In this document: positions 25,622 through 37,277 of the stretch, one piece after another
How the letters are laid out: every line of letters begins with the position of its first letter
Position numbering within the stretch: the first letter of the stretch is position 1
Source: Stromatinia cepivora
Lineage: Eukaryota > Ascomycota > Leotiomycetes > Helotiales > Sclerotiniaceae
Assembly: GCA_014898415.1 (NCBI GenBank)
Contig: RCTD01000020.1
Span: forward strand, 744,001-808,000
Direction of reading: 5' to 3'
DNA length: 64,000 nucleotides
Notes under the pieces: model-generated
What the model was told of the DNA's origin: nothing
Database searches by the model: none
Seen by the model: the letters and a program-made list of their open reading frames with translations, nothing else
Position numbers and translations under genes: made by a program

Positions 25622-25894
25622 CTAACAACGGCATTGTACGATGACATCAACCCAATTGGTAGAATACCCTGGCAATTTCAATCTTCCAGAGATAAATAGA
25701 GTTGTGTTGAAATGTGATGGAATTAGTTGATGACCAGGCGGTAGAAACTTTCCATCCGGCCAATGAAATACTCCGACTTTTAGTCCGGACCCAGGTACTG
25801 TAGAAGGTACTATATCTGAAGTGACAGTGTATATGCATTCAGCAGATATATCGAGGGCTTTGTCTGGAAAAGATGCATTTGACAAGGAGTACAT
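25622..25894 (-). CDS. Possible orphan gene or gene remnant
   Basis: A 90-codon minus-strand frame with balanced, protein-like composition, including GSGLKVGVFHWPDGKFLPPG and LPGYSTNWVDV. Neighbouring minus-strand frames (26013-25810, 25598-25212, 25010-24765) could be further exons, but I could not join them with convincing splice sites. No family recognised. It may be a decayed gene. Confidence 0.2.
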   Translation of the reverse strand: MYSLSNASFPDKALDISAECIYTVTSDIVPSTVPGSGLKVGVFHWPDGKFLPPGHQLIPSHFNTTLFISGRLKLPGYSTNWVDVIVQCRC

Positions 25895-27398
25895 GCTTTT
25901 CTCGAAATCATAAATTGTTTATCTCGAGTTCCGGTTATTGCATGTACCGTGCTACTGTAAATAACCTTGAGATGACATGACACAACACTTGACGGCATGA
26001 TTTTTGATTCCAAACCGCACTCTAAAGCAACCTATTCCGGTATTCGGAGCATAAAGCTTTGAGACATACAGTACAAAATGCCTAGGTATTATCTACCATG
26101 AACTGAGGATACTTCTACACATAGTTGAGAGGCTCATGTGGATGTTGTGAGAGTATTACAAATGATTTTCGAATGATACCGTTGGAGTATTAGACCTTGA
26201 CAGGAGGTGAAGGTACACGGTACTACGGAATCCCTTGGTGTAACCTTCCTAACACCTTAAGTTTCCCCTCCTTGTACCGCATGAGAGAGATTCTTACCGG
26301 GCGGCCAGGGTAGGACATAGCCCGAAAAGATTCAACCAATCGCTCTTAGAGCATATGCAGATATACCTGAGGAGCGTTTGCATTCATGTGCTGACAACAA
26401 GCCCGGAGGTCCACGGATAGGTTTTAGGTGGGTGAGTAAACATGTGAAGAATACTTCGGATGAAAAGTTTGAAGAATGAATGAACCGATCTACTTCAGGG
26501 TATGTAGGATAGGGTAGGATCTGAATGGGATCTCAACGCCCAATATAGAAGCACGGGCATTTAATTTGTTTGATCTCCTCAATTGTTCCATCTCACGTCA
26601 GAGAATTTATCATAATCACGAATCTAATGAGGTCAAACTTACAATGAATCTGGAGTTCGGGATGTACACAGCCACTCTACTAGTAGATACTAGATGCTGT
26701 ATCATTTTCAGCAGTAGCATTGTTCGGATACAATACAGAAACTGTGTTGTGTTGCACGAGCCAAAGCACCTAGGGACTTGTCCGTACACGGCGTAGAGTA
26801 GGTGTGCCTATTTGTCGGATGGCATGTTATGAGAGCTAGTGTCTGTGCTATGATTATAACTCCTAAGTTCTAACGAAGAGGGCAGGATGAAAAAGTTGTC
26901 GTCTTGGTATTTTTTGTTTTGCTTGTCTCCGACTCCTCAACAGATAAGGCCTTGGAGATCTCTTTCAGGGATCAAATTATATTATAAGCTGCAGACGGGT
27001 AGACTATTCGCTAACTTGTCCGTAAAGAGGAAGGGATAATCACTAAACACTGATTAACATGCTAAGGTTTGTCTACTTGGATGAAAAAGATTCGAGGCTC
27101 AAAAGATGATGATTTTAATGTGCATCTATTTCTATATTTGGGAAGATATTTAGATTAATTTGCTATAAACGGGTTCGGAATATTATAAATGGAAAACCAT
27201 AATGAAATTAGTTCCCTATCAAAGTTTAGCTTTAACAAAAAGAGCGTCTAGGTAATCTAACCTAAATTTAGGTGATGCACCATTTTTACAATCCTAGTAG
27301 AACATGAAACCAAAGCTCGGCCACTTAATCATGAGTTTTGACCAATTGTAATTAATCAACGGCAAGATACAGAACTTAGCTAGACTTTACAGTTACAA

Positions 27399-27441
27399 TT
27401 TTTTCTTTCTTTTCTTTCTTTTCTTTCTTTTCTTTCTTTTC
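27399..27441. repeat. Pyrimidine microsatellite (CTTTCTTTT)n
   Basis: A 43-bp run of T with regularly spaced C, in the long region upstream of the 30138 gene. Confidence 0.95.
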
Positions 27442-28396
27442 TACATCTCTCACCAATACTCACTCACTTTATTTCACACTTCCAATCAACAAAGTGGCTT
27501 TTCTTCATCTAGACCATTCATAACCCCATGAATGCATTATATTCTCCGGAAGCGATTCCATTTAGACTTCATTCATACTGAGTGACGACATGGTACCACT
27601 ATCTGACGACGCATATTTTATCCCAAATTCAATTACGAAGATGTAGTGTATCAACTAAAAAGAAAAAACTAATGAAAATTGTCATGGATCCCAGCCACCT
27701 CCGATAAATAAGTATGTACAGAATATGTAATGTACGTACTTTACGGAGTACTTTCATGTATACAGAACAAATGCTTTTCTCCGTACGCATTTGTGTTGTT
27801 GATGGATGTGTTGGCAAGCAACAGCACAAACCTTTAACGAAGCAGAAGCACGAGCTGAACACAGCGAGAATAAAATATCCATCTGATTTGAGATAGGGAT
27901 TGGATATGCGTCTTATGAACATATTGTAGAAAACCAATTCACTTCCCGTAAGTACTTTTGCTATGCAAATAACCCTTTCGCAGCTGTCATCTGTGGTTCC
28001 ACAACATAGTCACGATGGCAAGACAACTTATTCATAGGTCAGCCTCATGTGCATTCTCCCCTTACAGCTCTTTATACGAAGGTACATTTTGCTTCCGCGT
28101 GGCGGCAGGCATCGAACCAAACCTCCATGATCTATCCAACCCACTATCGTCTAGCTTGTTAGCAAAATTTAGAACGACCTGCCAAAACACCCGCACCTAC
28201 CACACCCGATTTTGGTGTAATTTCATCCTTTGTCGTGAACGGAAAATCCACCCCCAACAAGAAACATATTGAGATATCTAATCATTTTGATTGTTATCTT
28301 CATCTGCACAAGCTTGCACCAGATTTGAAAGGCCCTCCTTGACCACCACTCACTGCCATTCGATATTAATTTCTATTAGGCCATAGTAGTATGAGC

Positions 28397-28426
28397 CGAT
28401 GCAGTTCGGACTACCGAACTGCATCG
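28397..28426. other. Perfect hairpin with an adjacent partial third copy
   Basis: A 13-bp arm (CGATGCAGTTCGG) and its exact reverse complement are separated by the 4-base loop ACTA. The right arm is repeated in part immediately after (CGAACTGCATC at 28425-28435). No T-run follows. It could be an extruding palindrome, a regulatory site or an RNA hairpin. Confidence 0.85.
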
Positions 28427-28572
28427 AACTGCATCTGTCCGTGAGCTCACTGGTCAGACACCAGTCAAATTGAAACGATTGAACGAATTTCCGAAATCGA
28501 ACACTAGCATTCATATCAAACATGTCATTCTAGAACAAAGGGAAGTTTGTTTGGTGGTTCTTGAATCTTGAA

Positions 28573-28908
28573 TCATGCAAATTCAACAAATGTATCTTTT
28601 GACTGATCTACGGGAACCTTGGCCAAGTCAACTCCGTGAATGAGTCTACTCCATATGTTCCACACTATGATTTTTCGCATCGCATCAGCTTCCCAAAGTA
28701 GCTTGTGTGGAGAGTTGGGGTCAATCGTGTGTTGTATCAATTGTGATTCACCATAACCCGGGTGAAGAAGATCCAAGTGTTCAGATGATGATCCCCATAT
28801 AAAGGAAGTCTCGAAACATGGCGGACCACACTGCCACACGGCCACTGTGCATGGATCTAAAATTTCCCTACCGAGCACAAGGGCCAAGAATTCTTTGGGT
28901 TCACCCAT
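28573..28908 (-). CDS. Possible orphan ORF
   Basis: A 111-codon minus-strand frame with mixed composition, including ILDPCTVAVWQCGPPCFETSF and LLWEADAMRKIIVWNIW. It starts at an ATG and has no overlapping long frame. No family recognised. It could be a lineage-specific gene, an exon or chance. Confidence 0.2.
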   Translation of the reverse strand: MGEPKEFLALVLGREILDPCTVAVWQCGPPCFETSFIWGSSSEHLDLLHPGYGESQLIQHTIDPNSPHKLLWEADAMRKIIVWNIWSRLIHGVDLAKVPVDQSKDTFVEFA

Positions 28909-30137
28909 AAACAGACAAAACTCGACCAGAAAGACCCCTGGACTACTATCGACAAGGCTCCGAAGATGGGACCCAGTTTAGTTAACTTACCCAGTCAGCA
29001 TGGATTAAGTGTATAACAAGAGTAAAGAGTGTGGGGAATCTCAACTTCAAACACTGGACAAAGTTCCGTTTTGCTAGTGAACTCAATGCACTCAGTGGCA
29101 CTCATGCAAGTTCACCACTTCCAGCCCTCGGATTGGATCTTCACTCCTCACTGACCTTGCTTCATATCCAACTTTCAATGTCTTTGCAGTACTACTTGGG
29201 GTTATGTCGGTCGCCGCCAGTTGCACTCTTCTTCTGTTGTTTCCTCACCAGTATCCGATCGCGCATACCCGAAGCAGCCCTACTTCATTCTTAGTAGTGT
29301 CAATCATAGTCCTTGGCTTCGTCCTATTTTCCTAACCATTTATTTGCCTGACTTCGGAATCAATTTTGTTTGTCAACTCATCTCGACGTATTTCGGACCT
29401 TGATATCCTCGATAAAGTATACGGTCAACAGTTCAAGAGAGACTTATAGATCAAAAGATAAGAACAAACACTTGGGATATTTGACAATTGACATCGTATT
29501 GCCTGATATATCCAATCTCCGAAAAAGCAGACAGCTACTGTCCAAGCTGGCATCAACGTTTCGACGAGACTGAAGGCATAGAATTATCTCATTGTTTTCT
29601 CCGGCCCCTAGGAGATCCGCAACTCGATTACATCAGGTCAGATGTTTGGACGATATTAACAATACACCAAGCTTCGCAGTAGGTGTTTCGAAGGTTTCCG
29701 ATGAGGTCAATGCATTGTCGGATGTCAATCTATGAATTAGCTTAGCCTTGTCAATTCGCAGCAGCATTTAGGATTGGCACCAACTGCTTTTGTAAAGTAT
29801 CACTCTATCGAAGTCAATCTGAACTAGGAAGAGTCCTTGTCAGTCAAGTCCTCTAGTTCAGTACGAGCTCTGAAACAACCTACATCATTCAGTATACTTT
29901 ATTGTCACATATCCTCCTCGACCTTCTTCTGGATTGAAAGGCCATCCAAACCAGCAAAACATCTTTATATCGAATCGACAAAGAGTATTACTGATTGAAA
30001 ACTTGTTCGCAACTTTGCAAGGCATTGAAGAAAGGAGCACCGATCGCGAGAAAGCCTACATGAAAGGCAAAGGAACAACACCCTGCAGCGCGGAGGATTT
30101 ATTCATTTGAAGTTCAGAGAGTCTCATCCATTCCAAG

Positions 30138-32866
30138 ATGGATGTAACATCATTGTTGAATTCAAGCAGTGTTGCTGCTGAGCAGCATAAGAATCAAGGA
30201 GGGAAATTCATTCTACCATCGAGAAATCGAACTCCATGGGACGCAAATGGCTATTCACTGCCAATCAACACATCAAATCATACGATTAATATTAAAGAGC
30301 TCGGTACAGGAAATGAGTTGAGTACGGTGAACGCCATGAATCCAAAAATTCACTGTCATGATTCACACGGGACGGATTTGGAAAGGTCACCTTATCATAA
30401 ATTTTCTGATAGTCGGAGCAGTTTGTCTTCCTTTACCTCGACAACCATCTCAACTACACCCTCTTCTTCGAACCACTCCAGATTTAGTTCTTTCAGTACC
30501 ATCAACAGTAGCTATCCGATCAGTTCTTTACACAGTTACTGCAAATCTTCATCAGAGAATTCTACAGATTTAAATTGTTCTCCTTATTCCTCGATTACTC
30601 CTCAAAACAAAATCGAGTCCCGTTCTGCCCCAACTTCCCCACACAACAGGAAGATCAGCATCATGGTTTCCAACCCAACAGAAAACCTTGATGCTTTAGC
30701 TACATTAGCTGAGCAAGAGTCTTCTCGATCTTCCCCCGAGAATAAAGGTGTCCGATCTCAAAGCATGGCAGCTGCACCAGGAGCTTCGATAGCCGACTCT
30801 GCTGATTCCATCAAGGAGTCGGATAGTCGACCTGATTCACCAAGTGATGCTATGTTGATCAGACGCCCGGATCTACCACGCTTGAATACTGATACAAGTG
30901 ATAATGGCTTCGAGTCAGATCAGTAAGTTATGCACTTCATACAATTTTCATCGTCCCGATGTTATTTATACTATCAATTTATCAGCTCAACTAACATCAA
31001 CTCAGTAGTAGCAATTATTATCGCAGCGCTCCACTCGAGTTCAATAATGGAGCCATGAATCCTACATTGCACAAACGAAACATTTCTGCACCAATTTTGC
31101 GTCGACCAAGCCGTGTTCCAGCATCTGGTGTTGGTCCAATTCCCGAACTCACCCCACCCAACTCCACCCGTCTTGCGAACCTTCCATCACCCCTTGATGA
31201 TGGAGATGAGGATGCAGAGGGTGACCCAGCTACGCCACCACCAGCAGACGGGGATGCAGACACTATTCCTGAGTGTATGTATATACCCAACTGCGACACG
31301 GGTTCGCAACCTCGCAAGGCAATCTCACACATCTTTGGTCGAAACAAGATGTGCACTAGGTTGATTCCACAATCTGTTTGGGTTCACTATTGTCGCAAGC
31401 ATTACCAACGCTCCCGTTATCGTAATCCTAAGGAGTATGCGAAGCTACAATGCGATTTGGTACAACAGCAAATTCGTCGTGTATACGACTGGTCTTCACA
31501 GAACTTGCGTCGTGGTGAACCTGGTACTATCAAAGACTGGGGCATTGCTATTAGAAAGCGTGAGCAGAAGCGGTTAGATGAGCTCAAGGGTTCCGGTCGG
31601 AAGAGACGTGCTTCTACTTTTGATAATGAAGATGAGGGCGATGACGATGCACAGGGTCCACGTCCACCAACAGCTGTTCCAGATTGGCTTCTTCATGTCA
31701 TCGGAACAGGTTATACCACCGAAGAGATTCTGGAAATTTTCAACCGCCTCCACCAAGAAGTTCTGGACGACCTCTTGCCATGTTTCCCAGACATTGAAAT
31801 TCTTCCAAACATCACCGTCGACCAAGATGAACCAAAGTCTCCCAAGGGCTATGCAAAGCGCAAGGTTTCATCTGCGGGTCATAAGCGCTCCCAATCTCTT
31901 GGCGTCGGTGCTATGAAGACGCAAAGCTACAGCTCTCCTGCAGGAGAAGATCGAAAAATGAGTCAACCAGTCCAATTTCAAAGCCCAAACAATGGAGTTC
32001 CTGTTTACAGCACCACTATGAAGCGTCGTCGTCCTAATCCAGGCGATGCTAATGCTCAGCATATGCAATTTGCACCACTCTCAACAGAGATCGAACGTCG
32101 TCGCATGTCATTTCAGCCTGCTTTCCCTAGCTTTGATCGAATTGATGAAAATTATCAATCACCTGTCGGTGACAATGACTTCGAATTCCCAAGAAATCGT
32201 CAAAATGGTCGGTCCTCCTCTGTTTATCAATCGCCATTGGCGGCACCAGTTGCTCGTCCATTGGGTATCCATCAGAACCAGGTAGAGACCCAGATCCAAC
32301 AGATGGAGACTGGTGGCGCTAGTTTCGGCATGAATGGCGGCATGGGAACGGGTATGAGCATGGGTATGCAAGGTATGCACGGTCGTGGTCGTCCTCAACA
32401 CCAACGTTCGCATTCTGATTTTGTGGTTCCTCGAACTGCAATGCAACCGAACATGATGTCTGGAACTGCTATGCAGCCAAACCTCATGTCTTCCCAGAAC
32501 TTCAACAACAATATTGAGTTCTCAGCCCCTCAATATCAGCAAGCAAGTTATGGTCAATTGAATGAGTCTCACCAGCAACACGCTGTCCGCCAAAGCTCTT
32601 ACAACATGCAGCAAAGTCGTCGTCAATTTGCTGAACAACAACAACAGCAACAATTTGCCCAACAGCAACAATTCCGTCAACAATCTTCAGCAACTAGCAG
32701 CGTTGGCAACAGCCCTATCACAGGTCCAGTTGGTCAAGCCAGTAACCCCGCTCTTCAACAAGGTTTCCAAGCCAATCCCAGACGAGCTCAAAGTTCTCAG
32801 ATGCGAGTCAATCAGATGTTTGATGAGAACACACCCAGACGTCGCAAATACGACCAAGGCAATTAA
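30138..32866 (+). CDS. Fungal-specific Cys-rich regulatory-type protein
   Basis: Two exons, 30138-30922 and 31006-32866, with an 83-nt intron (GTAAGT, CTAAC branch, CAG). The protein has 881 residues. The N-terminal ~260 residues are Ser/Thr-rich. A central conserved block carries C352-x5-C358-x19-C378-x12-C391-x2-H394 (CMYIPNC ... KMC ... HYCRKH), which could bind zinc. A basic, Arg-rich helical region (YQRSRYRNPKEYAKLQ, IRKREQKRLDELKG) and a VPDWLLHVIGTGYTTEEI segment follow. The C-terminal third is disordered and Gln/Met/Asn-rich. The MDV.SLLN opening is common in fungal nuclear regulators. I recall similar proteins annotated as ORP1-like or FUG1-like, but cannot confirm that here. A nuclear role is inferred from composition. 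Confidence 0.8.
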
Positions 32867-35548
32867 TTATTTCAAGGCAATCAATTACTTCGATCACTTG
32901 ATTTTTGCTTTTTTGATTTTGATTCCTTTCGGGTTTAGGACGATTGTTTATGGGCGCAAATGGCTTTATGATACCCATTTGCACGATTCAGGTTCCTTCT
33001 TTGTTTTCCCCGTTCTGTTACATTATGGTTTTTTCTACATCAGACTATCGCATTCAATCAACTAGCTTTTTGCAATCACTTCTCTAGCAATCTGATCCTT
33101 GCGGCCCGATCTCGAATACTCTCCTCGAAGCTTCAATCAGACGGTGAGAATGCTGTCAATGAATTCAAAAATTTCGGATTGGATTGTTCAGATTACGTCT
33201 GATTTCTTTGATATCACGGTCACGTATTTACTTCATCTGGATGTGCTTCATGAGAACATAGCGTCTAAGGTTCTTCGATGATACGCACCAGATGTACCAT
33301 TTCCTTTGTTTCTTCTTTCAGCTCTGGAGTCTCGGCTTCAGAGTAGGTTTCCTTTCTGCGTGGTTTTATGGAGTAGATCGATGGCATACATGGGATGGAT
33401 TGGGGATGGGGAATGGGGAATGGGCGTTAAAAATGCATGGTGGAGTATGGATTGATTGATTGATGGATCGTGATGAATGCATGGATGGATGGATGGATCA
33501 ATGATGGAGTGGATACTACTTTCTTTTGTTCTTTGCTTTGCATGGTTTTCAGCGGGTGGTGATTTTTGAGTGGTGGGGCAGCATACATGCATACATACAT
33601 ATGAACACATAGGACATACAAACCCCCACCAGGTAAATGGTGTGTAATTAATGGATAGGTAGATAGTGGAATTGAGAATTCTCGATTCAAAGTTTTGGGG
33701 CCTTGGGCCTTTTTTTGCGTTTGTCATACGAGTTTTGGATTTGCCAGTACCGATGAACTCACAGCGAATCGAAAGCGGAAGAAATTAGAGGTGTTGGATA
33801 GAGTTTTTGGGCTTGCATCAACATGCTTCTTTGAACTACCTAGGTCATTCCATGAAAAGTCTGTTACGCGTGAAACGGGACGATCAGTGGATTTTTACTG
33901 CAAAATCTCGGCTTACAAACTCAAAATGGAAGTTTAAGAGAGCGTTTTAGACTAATTTATCGGGCTGGTGCTGACTATGAAAGTATCTTTCCGCAACAGG
34001 CTTGCTGCCGCCCCTCGTAAAGTGAATAGGCTAAGGGGAATAAATGAAATCATGAACTGAAAGATCCTGATATCGAGAACATTAACTAACTACTGTATCT
34101 ACCAATGTACCTGGGCCACTGCAAAAACTATCATCAAAAAGCAACAAGTAAAGCAAGCGAAAGCGGAGCCATCGATCTATCTATCTCACAAGTATTCAAG
34201 GGCCTATCCTGCATGTAATACAACTGGTACGTATACGAGAGTGCATCGGATCTAAAATGATTACTCACCCGAGTACTGAAAGTTTGAAACAGAGCTGCAG
34301 AGAGGAGGAGAGTTTATCTTATCAGGCTGCATTGAAAGGCTATATTTGAAGAAATAGGAGGTGATTGGTGATGATTGAGTGGTTAAGAGATTGGGGGATT
34401 GATAATCTGATAATTTGATAATTTGATCGCCTGATGTTGTGGGGGCGAAAAAGAACGGGAAGTAGGTACGATAGTTACGATAGTTACGAGAGGCGGGATT
34501 TTCGACAGGGAAAGGAAGGCTATGTACATGTATCTGATGATGATATGGGGGCTTTGCCACTGGTGTCCGGCTCTCGAATCTGCGGGTTGGAATTTTGCTG
34601 TTACTGGTTGTGAATTGTGGATTGGCCATGGGGTTTTGGTAATGAATGTAGAGTAAAATAGATAGATATGTGATATGACGTGAAATCATATCGTAGAGAT
34701 CCAAGTACTCCGGAAATACACTCGACACCTCACACCTTCGCTCCGAAACCTCTGAAAATCTATCTTGTCTTGCCTAGCTCCCTATTCCGAGCGCAGTACA
34801 GTAAGTACATTTGACCAAGGCATATATCTCTACATGACGAAAGTCTTGAGCGATTTTCCTTTTCTGCACAACGCAACGCCGGTAGATAGCAATCCATAGT
34901 CCGTGAATCGGCCTAGAAAGTTTGCTCAGTTGATGATTTTAGCTTCGGACTGTTTCGTACTGCAGCCTCATTAGAGATGGACTGATCATGGGCTGAGCTT
35001 CAGGATAGGACTATGCATATGCATGCTCCCATATCAGTTTTGAAGCAAACAATATATATCTTTTCGAGACTCCACGATTGTCATCTCGATATGAGACAAG
35101 TAGTATATGTATAATGAAGGAAAACCGGTTTTGGTAACGAGGTAGGTGTAGAGCTCGTGTGATAATTCTCCGAAATCAGCTTCAGATATTCGAAGATCTC
35201 ATGCAGCCACTGTACTACACAAACGTACTTTATACTACTTCTCTTTACCCTGACTTTATCAATACGATATCCATTTATTCTTGATACTGACCTCCCTTCC
35301 ATCTTCAAACCAGCCTCAATCGAAGCCACAGTGGCTCACCACCCTTCACGTGCATATTCCCGGCGGTTAAGAGATTCGGTACTGCGGGGCAAATCGTGGG
35401 GGCCAATCAAAAGAATCTCGTTTAATCTGTACGGAGAGGAGTAATCACCCTATGCAAACCGTGTTCATGTTTCAAAACGCGTTAAATAATCCTGGTTTTA
35501 ATTTATCTGATGGATATTATTCTCCACTATAGATTTAGGTTCACTATA
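32867..35548. other. Intergenic region downstream of the regulator gene
   Basis: 3' UTR, then sequence with a GATT/GATG simple repeat (33449-33498) and no recognised gene. Frames at 33338-33727 and 34261-34728 translate to His/Ser/Pro-rich low complexity and are antisense to purine-skewed DNA. Confidence 0.45.
33449..33498 (+). repeat. GATT/GATG tetranucleotide microsatellite
   Basis: Runs of GATT followed by GATG units, interrupted once. Confidence 0.9.
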
Positions 35549-35974
35549 CGGAGGTTGATGGGGTAAGTATTGTAAAACATACCAAAAAATGACCGTGCTT
35601 GGTTCCACAGACAAGGGTTCTGACCAATAATATCATTACGCTGATTGAAAATTTGTATGATGAAATCTAAATGATTAAAGTATTGTAAATTCTTAATTAT
35701 TTATTTAAAATTATTCAAAATCTTTAATTTTTTATTCAAAAATTTATTCTAAAGTTATTGAAAAAGATTATATAAATTTTAAAAACTTCAAAATCATTAA
35801 ATTGTTGAAATTTTATTGAAATCCTTGAAATACAATCAAAATTTTCAAAATTCGAAATTTGAAGGGAGAATAGTTTAATATTTATTTAAGTTGTTTAAAG
35901 CAGTATCAAAAGATAGGAAAGACAGTGATTTGTGGGTAAAAAGTGTTTTACAATACTTACCCCATCAACCTCCA
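35549..35974. mobile_element. MITE-like element with 32-bp terminal inverted repeats
   Basis: The left end (GGAGGTTGATGGGGTAAGTA onward, 35549-35580) and the reverse complement of 35943-35974 agree at 30 of 32 positions. The 426-bp body is AT-rich and lacks an ORF. TA dinucleotides flank it, suggesting a Tc1/mariner-type target. In addition, a 16-bp sequence (ATAGATTTAGGTTCAC, 35529-35544) is repeated with one change just right of the element (35974-35989), which a TA duplication does not explain. Confidence 0.75.
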
Positions 35975-36342
35975 TAGATTTAAGTTCACAACGCAGAAAT
36001 AGTAGGTCAAGTATTATTGATTTGGACGAAAGGAAGGATTGATATTGATGGTAAGGTTATGAATGGATAAAAATTTACCAAATGATGAAAGGGATGCGGA
36101 CAGGCGGTCCGCCGTGTTTTTGGAGCGGTAATGGGCGGGGGGGTGTTTGGGAATTGATTAATGGTTGGCTTGGAGGACTATAATATGCTTTATGGAATAT
36201 ATGGGAGATGTGATGTTGGTTGGATCAAGCTTAGTCCGTGGCATTGGTGAGGGGAGGGCGAATTCCTTGAAGTCAAGGGGCGAAGCGGTAAAGCCTTAGA
36301 GGTAAAGTAATTGATCGCTAAGTCCTTCCTTTCATCTATAGT

Positions 36343-36690
36343 AGAACCCTGTTATACCGGATATTTTTATACCGGAAATCTGTTTATACTGGACTATTTC
36401 CAAATAATCTCATTTTTTATATGGAAATTCCGGTATTTTAATTATACCGGACAGAATTTCACAACTCCGGTATAAAAATTATAAGAAAAAGATTTGTGTA
36501 TTTTTTTATCGATTAATTATATGATCAATTTATAAAATTTCAAGGGGTAGAACTGAAATTTCGAGGTTGGAGATCAAGGCTGATTATACAAATTTATTGA
36601 TGTTTTAATACTTGAATCCTTTTATACCGGAAATCTGTTTATACGGGACTAAATAGGCCTGATTTTTTGTGTCCGGTACAGCGGGAAGCA
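36343..36690. mobile_element. Putative pogo/Fot-type MITE rich in TATACCGG motifs
   Basis: The left end reads TAGAACCCTGTTATACCGGA. The right end, reverse-complemented, reads CCCGCTGTACCGGACAC, a form familiar from pogo-superfamily termini. TTATACCGG or its complement occurs repeatedly inside. A 30-base direct repeat (TTTATACCGGAAATCTGTTT onward) lies at 36365-36396 and 36620-36651. No transposase. Boundaries are approximate. Confidence 0.5.
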
Positions 36691-36954
36691 TGGATAAACG
36701 CATCATAAACATAAGCAAATGCCACTTCATTATACCCAAGATCAGATGAACCCAAATGATAAATTATATATGAGACAGCAGCTCATATCCGGACCGTCCT
36801 GCCATAAAAATCATCAATTCCATCTGATTTTTTCATAATTTTTCTTTTCTATACCCCAATTATACCATTTGCATTGTTCATCCGGCTCAATTCAGCGTTT
36901 ACGCCATTTTCCAGTTTCCTAGTTGTGGATTCCTGGTTTTGGGCGGCTAATGAT

Positions 36955-36960
36955 TCCATA
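36955..36960 (+). promoter_or_regulatory. GGCTAA motif upstream of GH131 (candidate XlnR/Xyr1 site)
   Basis: GGCTAA lies about 318 bp before the ATG at 37278. This is the core bound by the cellulase/xylanase activators XlnR/Xyr1 in Aspergillus and Trichoderma. A six-base match alone is weak, but the GH7 gene has one at a similar distance. Confidence 0.35.
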
Positions 36961-37096
36961 TTTGATGATGGCTTTAATTTGGGAAATTGGAGGTACGGAC
37001 AAAAGTTTCCGAACAACGGGTGCTGAGTTTGTTTCGTAGTAACTACCTAGGAACCATCATAAAAAATCGCCTTATGAGTCGAGAGATGTGATCCTC

Positions 37097-37104
37097 TATA
37101 ATAA
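37097..37104 (+). promoter_or_regulatory. TATA-like box of GH131
   Basis: TATAATAA about 180 bp upstream of the ATG, followed by a CT-rich stretch usual for fungal transcription starts. Confidence 0.4.
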
Positions 37105-37277
37105 GTTTGGATTCCCTTTCTCTTCTTTTTTGACTTCTCTTGAACTTTGTCCTATTCAGTTCGTTTCATTCTTTTAAACCTTGCTTTCTATTTTTTACTC
37201 TTCAACTTTCTCCTTCAAACATATCCAGTAGATATTTAGTAAAGTACTTGAAGTATCTATATATCAAATCAACCACA

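Larger units (their letters stand above)
23701..30137. promoter_or_regulatory. Long upstream region of the Cys-rich regulator gene
   Basis: About 6.4 kb of ordinary-GC sequence with no recognised gene. It holds a TTTCTTTC microsatellite (27399-27441), a 13-bp-arm hairpin (28397-28426) and several unassigned small frames. The region leads into the start codon at 30138. Its last part (about 28900-30137) could be a long 5' leader, as is common for fungal developmental regulators; if so, small frames such as 29370-29573 would be upstream ORFs. This is inference. Confidence 0.35.

Noticed and set aside
27735..27790. TACGGAGTA/CTCCGTAC words that recur in intergenic DNA
   Set aside because: Only a handful of scattered copies seen by eye; cannot be distinguished from chance without counting genome-wide.
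28105..28120. GGTTCGATGCC (B-box-like) on the minus strand; also at 62735-62746
   Set aside because: No A box at proper distance and no cloverleaf; not tRNA genes.
37140..37277. Extended N-terminus of GH131 from a TTG start
   Set aside because: ATG at 37278 gives a normal signal peptide; the upstream part is CT-rich leader.
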